Translations under genes and position numbers: made by a program
Assembly: GCF_028288105.1 (NCBI RefSeq)
Contig: NZ_JAQBOI010000033.1
Span: 1-42,500 of the forward strand
Source: Mucilaginibacter sp.
Lineage (GTDB): Bacteria; Bacteroidota; Bacteroidia; Sphingobacteriales; Sphingobacteriaceae
Direction of reading: 5' to 3'
DNA: 42,500 nucleotides
Notes under the pieces: model-generated
The model's database searches: none
Told to the model about the DNA's origin: nothing
The model's input: only the letters and a program-made list of their open reading frames with translations
In this document: positions 31,998-39,628 of the stretch, piece after piece
How the letters are laid out: each line of letters begins with the position of its first letter
How positions within the stretch are numbered: the stretch's first letter is position 1

Positions 31998-32017
31998 CCC
32001 GTCATTGCAATGACGGG
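31998..32017. repeat. 20-bp perfect palindrome
   Basis: CCCGTCATTGCAATGACGGG is an exact palindrome without a spacer. It lies 30 bp after the nested inverted repeat and about 175 bp before the ABC permease gene. It is probably part of a dispersed intergenic repeat, since a degenerate form of the related sequence (CGTCTTGCTGtaAGGAACGAAGCAATC) follows repeat copy B at about 34795. Confidence 0.75.
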
Positions 32018-32190
32018 TTGGTTAGGAGTTCCCCGTAAAACCGAACAGTCGCTGTAACGTTTCCGAACGCTGTATGATGAATAATATATTGTAAATGGTT
32101 AATTATAAGTAAGTTAAATTAATGGCATGGATTTTAAACAAGATAAATTTTCTATTTTCGATTTAACTGCCCATTCAAAAAAAGCATACC

Positions 32191-34557
32191 ATGTTAAAAA
32201 CATACTTTAAACTTGCTTACAGGAACATAACAAAAGATAAAGCCTATTCTATTATCAATATATCAGGTTTGGCAATAGGCCTGGCATCAAGTATCCTGAT
32301 ATTGCTTTGGGTACAAAATGAATTAAGCTATGATAAGTTCCATAAAAATGCCGGCCAGATCTATCGCATAGCCTGCGATTGTGGCGATTCAAAAACCGTG
32401 GGCACCCCGGCAGGTATGCCGGCGGGATTGAAAGCGGAAATGCCGGTTATTAAAAATACGGTTCGCATAAAACCAGCCAATACTACCCTGCTGGAAGCCG
32501 GAAGCAAAAAATTTGAAGAAGATAACTTGTTCTATGCCGACGAAAGTTTTATGGACGTATTTTCCTTTCCTTTAATAAAAGGCGACCGTGCCACGGCATT
32601 AAAACAGGTAGATGGTGCATTATTAACGCAGGCCATGGCCACAAAATACTTCGGGAACGAAGATCCTATTGGCAAGATAATACGAAAAGACAATAAAGAA
32701 AACATAATAGTAACAGGCGTTTTGGCTAATATTCCTGCTAACTCCGATCTGCAATTTGATTTCATCCTGCCAATGGCGTCATTAGCCAGAACCAATGACG
32801 ATTTGAAAAATAGCGTATGGAGTAATTTTAATTTTTACGACTATTTACTATTAGACAAGAGTTTTGATCCTTCTGTTGCCAATTTATCAGGGTTGGAAAA
32901 ACAAATGGATCAAATATTTCATAAACGTGATGATGGAATGAAAGCCACATTCCACTTGCAGCCCTTAACCCAAATTCACCTTGCACCCGAGCAGTTGGGC
33001 GATGGGCCGGGCCACGGGAACGCGCAATATGTAAGCATCTTTTTTATAATCGCTATTTTGATACTAATAGTGGCCTGTATCAATTTTATGAACCTTGCCA
33101 CCGCGCGCTCAGCCCGAAGGGCCAAAGAAATTGGTTTACGCAAAGTGGCAGGCGCTGTACGCGGGCAGTTGATCCTCCAGTTTTTAAGCGAATCTGTTTT
33201 TATTTCTTTCCTGTCCTTATTTCTTGCATTTGTTATCGTTATTTTATTCCTGCCGGTGTTTAATGAACTGGCGAACAGGAAACTCAGCATCAATGTAATG
33301 GATGTGAAACTTTGGTTAAGCCTTTTTGGTATTGCTTTGTTAACCGGGCTGGTATCGGGCAGTTATCCGGCCTTGTTTCTTTCGGGCTTTAACCCGGTTA
33401 AAGTGCTTAAGGGGAATGTAAAATCAATGGGCGGTAATTTACTCTTCCGCAATACTTTAGTTGTAACCCAATTTATGGTCTCTATTGTATTACTGGTAGG
33501 CACAGTAGTTATTTATAACCAACTCAAATTTATAAAAGAACGCAACCCCGGCTTTGAGAAGGCCAATCTTTTGTATGTACCCATGACGGGGGATATGTGG
33601 AACAAACAGCAGACGTTAAAGGATGAGTTAAAACAAAACCCACTTACCAGCGACTTTACCCTTATTACCGACCTGCCCACCAACCTGGGCGGCTGGACAG
33701 TTAGTGTTGAGTGGGATGGCAAAGATCCGAATTCGAAGCTGGCTATCCCGGTAATGGCTGTAAATGAAGATTTCACTCACACATTCAGGATGAAAATGGC
33801 GACGGGCCGGAGTTTTTCAAGGGCGTTTAAAACCGATTCGGGTAGTTATATGATCAACGAAAAAATGGCGGGTATTATGGGTTTAAATGCTAATACAGCA
33901 ATAGGTAAACCATTAACACTTTGGGGTAACAAAGGCATTATCGTTGGCGTTGTAAAAGATTTTAATTTTAAACCCGTGCAGCAGGCTATAGAGCCATTAG
34001 TTATGCCTTTTAATAAAATGGGCGGTTTTACAGTGATAAGGACGCTACCGGGCAAAACCAGCGCTACCATACAGGCATTATCAACAATAAGCCGGGAGCT
34101 TAACCCCGCACATCCCTTTAAATTCGACTTTCTTGATCAGGACCTGGCCAACCTTTATAAAGGCGAACAGCAGATGGGCAATATTTTTAACCTTTTTGCC
34201 GCCCTTGGTATTTTTATATCCTGTTTGGGGTTATATGGCTTATCCGCCTTTATGGCCGAACAGCGTACCAAAGAAATTGGCGTTCGTAAAGTATTAGGGG
34301 CGCCCATTTTTAGCCTGGTTTATTTATTATCTGCCGGTATTACCAGGCTCATCCTGGTGGCTATTTGTATAGCCATACCGCTTTCCTGGTATGCGGTGAA
34401 CAGTTGGCTGGCCGGTTTTGCCTACCATATAAATGTTAGCTGGGTGGTATTCTTCATAGCATCTATGGCAGCTTTAGGCATTGCCTGGCTTACGGTTAGT
34501 TACGAATCTATAAAAGCAGCAACAGTAAACCCTATAAAGAGTTTAAGAACGGAGTGA
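32191..34557 (+). CDS. ABC transporter permease, FtsX/MacB type (Bacteroidota long form)
   Basis: The 788-aa product has the duplicated MacB-PCD/FtsX layout: helix 1 (INISGLAIGLASSILILLWVQNELSYDKFH), an extracytoplasmic domain to about 275, three helices with an FtsX core (NFMNLATARSARRAKEIGLRKVAGAVRGQLILQFLSES), a second N-terminal-type helix around 425 (LVVTQFMVSIVLLVGTVVIYNQL), another periplasmic domain, and a second FtsX core (LFAALGIFISCLGLYGLSAFMAEQRTKEIGVRKVLGAP). These permeases work with a separate ATPase in mechanotransmission or peptide/antibiotic export. No ATPase gene is adjacent, so the partner must be elsewhere. Substrate unknown. Stand-alone gene flanked by repeats. Confidence 0.93.
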   Translation: MLKTYFKLAYRNITKDKAYSIINISGLAIGLASSILILLWVQNELSYDKFHKNAGQIYRIACDCGDSKTVGTPAGMPAGLKAEMPVIKNTVRIKPANTTLLEAGSKKFEEDNLFYADESFMDVFSFPLIKGDRATALKQVDGALLTQAMATKYFGNEDPIGKIIRKDNKENIIVTGVLANIPANSDLQFDFILPMASLARTNDDLKNSVWSNFNFYDYLLLDKSFDPSVANLSGLEKQMDQIFHKRDDGMKATFHLQPLTQIHLAPEQLGDGPGHGNAQYVSIFFIIAILILIVACINFMNLATARSARRAKEIGLRKVAGAVRGQLILQFLSESVFISFLSLFLAFVIVILFLPVFNELANRKLSINVMDVKLWLSLFGIALLTGLVSGSYPALFLSGFNPVKVLKGNVKSMGGNLLFRNTLVVTQFMVSIVLLVGTVVIYNQLKFIKERNPGFEKANLLYVPMTGDMWNKQQTLKDELKQNPLTSDFTLITDLPTNLGGWTVSVEWDGKDPNSKLAIPVMAVNEDFTHTFRMKMATGRSFSRAFKTDSGSYMINEKMAGIMGLNANTAIGKPLTLWGNKGIIVGVVKDFNFKPVQQAIEPLVMPFNKMGGFTVIRTLPGKTSATIQALSTISRELNPAHPFKFDFLDQDLANLYKGEQQMGNIFNLFAALGIFISCLGLYGLSAFMAEQRTKEIGVRKVLGAPIFSLVYLLSAGITRLILVAICIAIPLSWYAVNSWLAGFAYHINVSWVVFFIASMAALGIAWLTVSYESIKAATVNPIKSLRTE

Positions 34558-34610
34558 TGGTGATTTGATTTGGAATGTCGAATTTTTAATTTCGGATTTT
34601 AAGGATATGT

Positions 34611-34691
34611 AGCCCCCACAACCCCCTGAAGTGGGAGCTTTTGAAACGCTTAAAGCAAATTCGGTTCCCCCTTCAGGGGGTTAGGGGGGCT
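34611..34691. repeat. Imperfect inverted repeat of G/C-runs next to repeat copy B
   Basis: The left arm AGCCCCCACAACCCCCTGAAG (34611-34631, shown in part here as 5' AGCCCCC and 3' CTGAAG) pairs with 34671-34691 with two mismatches; the loop is about 39 nt. It directly abuts repeat copy B. The gap 34558-35020 holds only this inverted repeat, copy B and a degenerate palindromic repeat; no gene was seen. Confidence 0.75.
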
Positions 34692-34693
34692 TG

Positions 34694-34773
34694 GCGTTAC
34701 CTGCGGTCCGGGCTTTACGCTCATACTGCACAGGCCTTAGCCCCATGGCCGGTATCCGCTTCAATCCCTAACG
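34694..34773 (+). repeat. Dispersed repeat family, copy B
   Basis: About 80 bp, the same family as copies A and C. It differs from copy A mainly in the middle (CCTTAGCCCCATGGCC in place of CCTTGGGCGCGGGCC). A 77-codon open frame across it is not a gene. Confidence 0.85.
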
Positions 34774-35020
34774 CGAATCATCTCTTTCCCGCCACGTCTT
34801 GCTGTAAGGAACGAAGCAATCTCTTTGGGACAGGTCGCCGATTGATTGAACCGTTATTTGTAGGATTTTTGTGATTATCCTGATTTTATTCCTCCGTGTC
34901 GGTAAAACAGCTTCGGGCGAAAGCAAGGTCGGAATGTGGCAAAGAAGCCTTTTTGCAGGTTTGATTTTTTGTTATATTAGTAATTTATGATGAAACTTAT
35001 CATAAGGTAAAAATCCAGTC

Positions 35021-35602
35021 GTGTCTATAGAAAAATTAAAGCAACATTTTGACAATTACTTTCCGCTGAATGCCGAGGAACTGAATGCCTTAAGCACACG
35101 TTTTGCTCAACGTAGCGTTAAACGCCGACAGTTCGTATTACAGCAAGGAGATGTTTGCCGTCATTTTACATTCGTGATCTCTGGCTGCCTTAAAATGTAC
35201 GCGGTTGATAAAAATGGAAAGGAGCATAACCTTCAATTTATTGCAGAGAACGACTGGGCGACAGACTTAAGCAGTTTTTACTCGGAAAAGCCGAGCCAGC
35301 TCTACATTGAAGCTATAGAGCCAACGATGATATTGCAGGCAAAGCATGAGGATGTACTGCATTTATATACCCGCTACCATAAGTTTGATCATAACTTTAG
35401 GGTGATAATAGAACAGAAATACATTGAATTACAAGACCGTGTTTTGCAAAATATCAGTTCATCGGCCGAAGAACGGTATGAATATTTTCTGAAACAATAC
35501 CCTGATCTTTTTAACAGGCTTCCCAATACACAGATTGCCTCTTACCTGGGCATTACCCCCGAATTTCTCAGTACAATTCGTAAAACAAGGGTTAAGTCTT
35601 AA
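35021..35602 (+). CDS. Short Crp/Fnr-family transcriptional regulator
   Basis: The 193-aa protein starts at GTG 35021 (MSIEKLKQHFDNYFPLNAEEL); no ATG gives a better start. The cNMP-type beta roll spans about 20-125 (VKRRQFVLQQGDVCRHFTFVISGCLKMYAVD...HNLQFIAENDWATD), and a helix leads to a C-terminal winged helix with TQIASYLGITPEFLSTIRKTR. Recognition residues differ from the E-xx-SR of Fnr, so its target is different from the TGAC-N4-GTCA boxes. This short Crp type is very common in Bacteroidota, often beside the single gene it controls; here that would be the oxidoreductase gene 112 bp downstream. Confidence 0.88.
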   Translation: MSIEKLKQHFDNYFPLNAEELNALSTRFAQRSVKRRQFVLQQGDVCRHFTFVISGCLKMYAVDKNGKEHNLQFIAENDWATDLSSFYSEKPSQLYIEAIEPTMILQAKHEDVLHLYTRYHKFDHNFRVIIEQKYIELQDRVLQNISSSAEERYEYFLKQYPDLFNRLPNTQIASYLGITPEFLSTIRKTRVKS

Positions 35603-35632
35603 AGTATCTTAAGGCTATTTCTTAAATAACTT

Positions 35633-35665
35633 TATTGGCCACCTTTAATGATATTGGCCAACTTT
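35633..35665 (+). promoter_or_regulatory. Direct repeat in the Crp/oxidoreductase gap, possible operator
   Basis: TATTGGCCACCTTT (35633-35646) and TATTGGCCAACTTT (35652-35665) are direct copies with one difference, 19 bp apart, and each contains the palindromic core TTGGCCA. They lie 50-80 bp before the oxidoreductase ATG. A role as operator is inference. Confidence 0.4.
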
Positions 35666-35714
35666 GCCGTATGGCTTGTGGTAATAACCGGGGCTTTTTT
35701 GAATTAATACAAAT

Positions 35715-36683
35715 ATGAAAGCAGCAGTTTTAAAACAAGCGGGCGGTCCCGAAAATATTGTAGTAGAAGATAGGGCAATACCAGCACCTTCAGAAGGTTG
35801 GGTTTTGGTAAAAGTGAAAGCGTTTGGCCTTAACCGTTCAGAACTGATGACCCGGAAAGGATTATCACCAGGCGTTAAATTTCCAAGGGTATTAGGCATT
35901 GAGTGCGTTGGCGAAGTGGAGCATGATCCATCGGGCGAATTTAAACCCGGCCAAAAAGTTGCGGCCTTTATGGGTGGCATGGGCAGGGATTTTGATGGCG
36001 GTTATGCCGAATATGCTGTTCTGCCCAAATATTTGCTAATGCCCTTTGACAGCAATTTGACCTGGGAACAATTAGGCGCAATGCCAGAGATGTTCCAAAC
36101 AGTTTACGGCTCCTTGAACATCGCATTGAAAATAAAGCCCGGAGAAACCCTTTTGATAAGGGGAGGCACATCCTCTATTGGTATGTTGGCCGCACAATTG
36201 GCAAAAAATACCGGACTAACGGTTATTGCTACTACCAGGAACCATAACAAAAAAGAAATACTCATAGGCAATGGCGCAGACCATGTTGTGATAGATGACG
36301 GAGATATTCAACAAAAAATAAAAGAGATAATGCCCGCTGGTGTAGATAAAGTAATGGAACTTGTTGGCACATCAACCCTTAAAGATTCGCTGGCGTGTAT
36401 AACCGCGGGTGGTATTGCCTGTATGACCGGAATGCTTGCCGAGCAATGGTCTATTATTGATTTTGCACCAATGGAATTTATACCAGCGGCTGTAAGCCTG
36501 ACCATCTACGACAGTGGGCAGATCCGGGTTGGTGATAAATATTTTCAGCACTTTATTAATGATGTTGAAAGTGGGGCGGTGAAACTGAAAATTGGCCGTG
36601 TGTTTTCACTGCCACAAATTGCCGAAGCCCACAAATTGATGGAAGATAATTCGGCAGGCGGGAAAATTGTTGTTGTTACTTAA
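35715..36683 (+). CDS. Zinc-independent alcohol dehydrogenase / quinone oxidoreductase family protein
   Basis: The 322-aa MDR-superfamily protein starts MKAAVLKQAGGPENIVVEDRAIP. It lacks the Cys and His zinc ligands of true alcohol dehydrogenases (the loop reads AFGLNRSELMTRKG), and has LGIECVGEVEHDP, the nucleotide loop RGGTSSIGMLAAQLAKNTGLTVIATTRN, and C-terminal AHKLMEDNSAGGKIVVV. The Arg-containing TTRNHNKK after the second strand favours NADPH. It probably reduces quinones or enones. It follows the short Crp/Fnr gene in the same direction. Confidence 0.88.
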   Translation: MKAAVLKQAGGPENIVVEDRAIPAPSEGWVLVKVKAFGLNRSELMTRKGLSPGVKFPRVLGIECVGEVEHDPSGEFKPGQKVAAFMGGMGRDFDGGYAEYAVLPKYLLMPFDSNLTWEQLGAMPEMFQTVYGSLNIALKIKPGETLLIRGGTSSIGMLAAQLAKNTGLTVIATTRNHNKKEILIGNGADHVVIDDGDIQQKIKEIMPAGVDKVMELVGTSTLKDSLACITAGGIACMTGMLAEQWSIIDFAPMEFIPAAVSLTIYDSGQIRVGDKYFQHFINDVESGAVKLKIGRVFSLPQIAEAHKLMEDNSAGGKIVVVT

Positions 36684-36739
36684 TATGCACGCCGCTGACG
36701 CACGCGTGCTGCGTGTGGTACCTTGTCACCTGGCTATTT

Positions 36740-36871
36740 ACTCACCCCGACAACGCTACGCTGGTCGACCCTCTCTGCTGCGCAAAGAGGGTGAAGAATA
36801 ATCGGTTTTTTTAAACCCTCTTTCCGCGCAGCGAAGAGAGGGTGGTCGAGCGCAGCAACGACCGGGTGAGT
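36740..36871. repeat. Long imperfect inverted repeat (about 55-bp arms)
   Basis: The left arm 36740-36792 (ACTCACCCCG... AAAGAGGGT) and the right arm 36815-36871 (ACCCTCTTT... CGGGTGAGT) are reverse complements with small gaps, separated by 22 nt that include a T7 run. Inner parts (GACCCTCTCT, GCTGCGC) pair well. It directly precedes repeat copy C. The 428-bp gap 36684-37111 holds this, copy C and a hairpin, but no gene. Confidence 0.8.
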
Positions 36872-36877
36872 CAACAG

Positions 36878-36953
36878 CGTTAGGGATAGGAGCGGATACC
36901 TGCCCGTGGCTAAGGCCTGTGCAGTATAAGCGCATAGCCCGGCCGCAGGCAAC
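36878..36953 (-). repeat. Dispersed repeat family, copy C (inverted)
   Basis: The reverse complement matches copies A and B from GTTGCCTGC to the CCTAACG end, with a few substitutions (CGCTTATACTGCACAGGCC in the centre). Like B, it is directly flanked by a large inverted repeat, so the two may form one composite element. Confidence 0.8.
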
Positions 36954-37039
36954 TCCATGGTTAAAAATTAATGATCGTCTATTTTTCGCATTAGTTTTCT
37001 AAATCAGCCAAAAGGATGAAAATTGACGCAAATGGTTTT

Positions 37040-37077
37040 TAACGGCTTCCCGGGTTAAAAGCCCGGGAAGCCTGTTA
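37040..37077. terminator. Strong GC hairpin between convergent genes
   Basis: GGCTTCCCGGG (37044-37054) pairs perfectly with CCCGGGAAGCC (37062-37072), loop TTAAAAG; TTAAC/GTTAA flanks extend the stem with one bulge. On the minus strand GTTAAAAACC follows, so the U-run is weak. Placed after the SDR stop (minus) and the repeats after the oxidoreductase (plus). Confidence 0.55.
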
Positions 37078-37111
37078 ATAAACAATAATGATGATGTTTT
37101 GCGTAAGGTTA

Positions 37112-37906
37112 TCAAATGGTTGGTATAGTTCCGCCATCAATTACGTATTCGGTTCCTGTAAGATAACCGGCGCGCGGCGATACCAGGAAGCCTACCAGTT
37201 CAGCCACCTCTTCGGGTTGTGCGGGCCGGCCAATTGGGATTCCGCCCAGCGCGTCCATAACACTTTGGGTAGCTTCCTCTATTGTAATATTTGAGCTCTC
37301 AGAGATCCGTTCCATCATCCTGATGGCAGAGGTTGTCTTTATCCATCCCGGAGAAACAGTAAGTACGCGCACACCTTTTGCCGACACCTCATTGGATAAG
37401 CCCTTACTATAATTGATAAGCCCTGCTTTAGCTGCTGCGTAGGGTAAGGTAGAATCATATAAAGGTAGTTTGCCCTGAATAGAAGCAATATGGATGATGA
37501 CCCCATTGCCGCGGTCTACCATTTGTGGTAAAAATCCTCTGTCCAAACGGACGGGGGCCAGCAAATTAGTACGAATAGTAGTTTCCCAGTCATCGTCGGT
37601 CAATACCGCGAAACCGCCGCCGGGTGTTTCGGAAACTCCGAGGTTATTAACCAGGATATCCAGCCTGCCATAGGTATTCAAAATTTCTTCAACTACTTTT
37701 TGAGTGCCTTGCTGCTGGCTCAGGTCGGCCGCGATAAAATGCAGTCCATCAGTATTTTCCTCCGGCTGATTTCTGGCTGTTATAACTACGGTTGCGCCAG
37801 CCTCCAGCAATCTTTCTGCAATGGCTTTGCCTGCACCTTTTGTTCCGCCTGTTACCAGGGCAATTTTGCCCGATAATTCTTTATTATAATTAAATTCCTG
37901 TTTCAT
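37112..37906 (-). CDS. SDR-family oxidoreductase
   Basis: Start ATG 37906 (MKQEFNYNKELSGKIALVTGG) gives 264 aa; 16 open codons upstream are unlikely to be used. Classical SDR motifs: TGGTKGAGKAIA (TG-x3-G-x-G cofactor loop), NNLGVSE (variant of NNAG), Ser in IIHIASIQG, Tyr/Lys in YAAAKAGL, and SPGWIKT. ITARNQ after the second strand suggests NADP(H). Substrate not predictable. It is divergent from an HxlR regulator gene, with candidate operators in the shared gap. Confidence 0.9.
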   Translation of the reverse strand: MKQEFNYNKELSGKIALVTGGTKGAGKAIAERLLEAGATVVITARNQPEENTDGLHFIAADLSQQQGTQKVVEEILNTYGRLDILVNNLGVSETPGGGFAVLTDDDWETTIRTNLLAPVRLDRGFLPQMVDRGNGVIIHIASIQGKLPLYDSTLPYAAAKAGLINYSKGLSNEVSAKGVRVLTVSPGWIKTTSAIRMMERISESSNITIEEATQSVMDALGGIPIGRPAQPEEVAELVGFLVSPRAGYLTGTEYVIDGGTIPTI

Positions 37907-37993
37907 AGTTAAATGCTTTTGTACAAATTTCGGTAGTACCCGTGGCCTCCGCAAGTACGGTGTTACGATTCATATAGGGATAAATTATTCCCA

Positions 37994-38030
37994 TATTGCC
38001 CGTGGCAATACATAGCGTTACATTTGTAAC
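37994..38030 (+). promoter_or_regulatory. HxlR-gene promoter with two palindromic operator candidates
   Basis: A Bacteroidota promoter is visible: TTG (37996-37998) and TACATTTG (38019-38026, exact TAnnTTTG) with 20 bp between them. Two palindromes overlap it: TATTGCCcgtGGCAATA (37994-38010) on the -33 side, and GTTACAttTGTAAC (38017-38030) over the -7 element. Both look like operators for a dimeric regulator, most simply the HxlR protein acting on its own gene and the divergent SDR gene. Confidence 0.6.
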
Positions 38031-38393
38031 ATGTATAAAAAGAAGACATTGCCTAACTTAAGCTGTGGTTTAGACCTGGTAGGTGAGGTGCTTTATGGTA
38101 AATGGAAGATGAGGCTATTGTGGTTCATTAATGAGGGATACCAACGCCCGAGTGAACTGCAACGCAAAATACCGGATGCTTCGAGGCGTGTATTGAACAT
38201 GCAGTTAAAAGAACTGGAAGAGCATGAACTGGTAAGCCGGTTAATTTACCCCGTTATGCCACCGAAAGTGGAATACAGCCTTACTGATTTTGGGCAAACA
38301 TTAATACCTGTGATATTAGCTATCGGCCAATGGGGGGATAAGCACGAAGAACAGTTGCGGAAACTTATCCTTAAAACGAACGGAGAAAGTTAA
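38031..38393 (+). CDS. HxlR-family winged-helix transcriptional regulator
   Basis: 120 aa with the full HxlR domain: LDLVGEVLYGKWKMRLLWFINEGYQRPSELQRKIPDASRRVLNMQLKELEEHELVSRLIYPVMPPKVEYSLTDFGQTL. The conserved Cys near the N-terminus (LSCGLD) is present and is the redox/electrophile-sensing residue in many members. It probably represses or activates the divergent SDR gene in response to an electrophile or oxidant (inference from arrangement and Cys). Confidence 0.92.
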   Translation: MYKKKTLPNLSCGLDLVGEVLYGKWKMRLLWFINEGYQRPSELQRKIPDASRRVLNMQLKELEEHELVSRLIYPVMPPKVEYSLTDFGQTLIPVILAIGQWGDKHEEQLRKLILKTNGES

Positions 38394-38490
38394 CATGGAA
38401 GTTGTTTAAATACGATTCATTATTTTCTGCGTTTCTCATGTTTCCCGTAAGAAGTTTTCGGTATCATATCCCACATTCAAAATCAAAAAC

Positions 38491-38498
38491 TATCTTTG
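38491..38498 (+). promoter_or_regulatory. -7 promoter element of ddl
   Basis: TATCTTTG is an exact TAnnTTTG, ending 6 bp before the ddl ATG at 38505. No clear -33 TTG was found at the usual 19-21 bp. It implies a very short leader. Confidence 0.45.
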
Positions 38499-38504
38499 GC
38501 TATC

Positions 38505-39488
38505 ATGAAAACCATAAACGTAGCCCTTTTGGCCGGTGGCTTTACCGGCGAGTACGAAGTATCTATTAACAGCGCTAAAAACATTGCTGCCAGTTTAGAT
38601 GCCAGCAAATACAAGGTTTATACCATATTAATAAACCGCCACAACTGGGTTTACGAAATTGATGGAAAAGCTACCGACATTGATAAAAACGACTTTAGCC
38701 TTACCTTAAACGGCGAAAAGATAAAATTTGATTTCGCGTTCATTACCGTGCACGGTACCCCCGGCGAGGATGGTAAACTGCAAAGTTATTTCGACCTGGT
38801 GGGCATACCGTACAACACTTGCGATGCTACCACATCGGCCATTACCATGAATAAGGCTTATACCAAAGCTATTGTAAATGGTATCCACGGTTTACATGCG
38901 GCAAAATCCATCCAATTACACCAAAGGGACGAGCATGATACCGCTACCATAGCATCAACATTAAAGTTTCCGCTGTTTATTAAACCCAACAACGGTGGCA
39001 GCAGTGTGGGCATGAGCAAGGTTTATAACGTAGGCGGCCTGCACGAGGCTATCGAGAAGGCGTTTAAAGAAGATTCACAGATATTGATAGAGGAGTTTAT
39101 TAAAGGCCGTGAGTTTAGCATAGGTATAGCACGCCTGAACGGTAAGATAACAGTATTACCCGCTACCGAGATCATCAGCTCAAAAGACTTCTTCGATTAC
39201 GAAGCCAAATATACCCCCGGCGTATCAGAAGAAATAACCCCGGCCGATCTGCCTGCCGAAAAGAACCACGAAATAGCCGAAATTGTAACCCAAATTTACC
39301 TGCGCCTTAATTGCCGTGGCATGGTACGGGTTGATTTTATTTTACTGGAAGGTACACAGGAGTTCTACTTTATTGAAGTGAACACCACGCCGGGCCAATC
39401 GGCAAACAGCCTGATACCACAACAGGTAAGGGCTGCCGGCATGAGTGTTTCCGACTTTTATGGTACGCTGATAGAAGGAACAATGTAG
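38505..39488 (+). CDS. ddl: D-alanine--D-alanine ligase
   Basis: ATP-grasp enzyme joining two D-Ala for peptidoglycan. ATG at 38505 (MKTINVALLAGGFTGEYEVSINSAKNIA) gives 327 aa; an upstream TTG at 38496 lies in the promoter and is not used. Motifs: GGFTGEYEVSINS, VHGTPGEDGKLQSYFDLVGIPYN, TMNKAYTKAI, FPLFIKPNNGGSSVGMSKV, EEFIKGREFSIGI, and RVDFILLEGTQEFYFIEVNTTPGQSANSLIPQQVRAAG with the Mg-binding Glu/Asn. Normal length for Bacteroidota Ddl. Confidence 0.96.
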   Translation: MKTINVALLAGGFTGEYEVSINSAKNIAASLDASKYKVYTILINRHNWVYEIDGKATDIDKNDFSLTLNGEKIKFDFAFITVHGTPGEDGKLQSYFDLVGIPYNTCDATTSAITMNKAYTKAIVNGIHGLHAAKSIQLHQRDEHDTATIASTLKFPLFIKPNNGGSSVGMSKVYNVGGLHEAIEKAFKEDSQILIEEFIKGREFSIGIARLNGKITVLPATEIISSKDFFDYEAKYTPGVSEEITPADLPAEKNHEIAEIVTQIYLRLNCRGMVRVDFILLEGTQEFYFIEVNTTPGQSANSLIPQQVRAAGMSVSDFYGTLIEGTM

Positions 39489-39489
39489 G

Positions 39490-39595
39490 TTTTAGGGCGG
39501 TTTTGGGCCGTATTTTTAGTGGTTAAGGGCCGGTTTTTGGCGTTTTAAAGACGTTTTAAAGCTGGTTTTTGGCGATATTTTTAGGTGCTTTTTTT
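39490..39595. other. Helically phased T-tracts upstream of the AraC gene (likely bent DNA)
   Basis: T-runs of 4 to 7 start at about 39490, 39501, 39513, 39534, 39543, 39553, 39566, 39578 and 39589, mostly 10-12 bp apart, in otherwise G-rich sequence. Such spacing produces intrinsic curvature. It fills the ddl-araC gap; no gene is present. Confidence 0.55.
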
Positions 39596-39624
39596 GCTCT
39601 GTATGTTTGAATTATGTAACTTTG
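39593..39624 (+). promoter_or_regulatory. Promoter of the AraC-type regulator gene
   Basis: TTTG (39593-39596), 20 bp, then TAACTTTG (39617-39624, exact TAnnTTTG). The -7 element ends 4 bp before ATG 39629, so transcription should start at or next to the ATG, giving a leaderless mRNA if that start is right. Confidence 0.6.
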
Positions 39625-39628
39625 TTTT

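Noticed and set aside
31854..32057. 67-aa open frame through the intergenic repeats
   Set aside because: It is made of repeat copy A and the nested inverted repeat; the coding look comes from the repeats.
34641..34874. 77-aa open frame after the ABC permease
   Set aside because: It runs through the G/C inverted repeat and repeat copy B and has no protein similarity.
36734..36958. 74-aa minus-strand open frame
   Set aside because: It consists of repeat copy C and the long inverted repeat.
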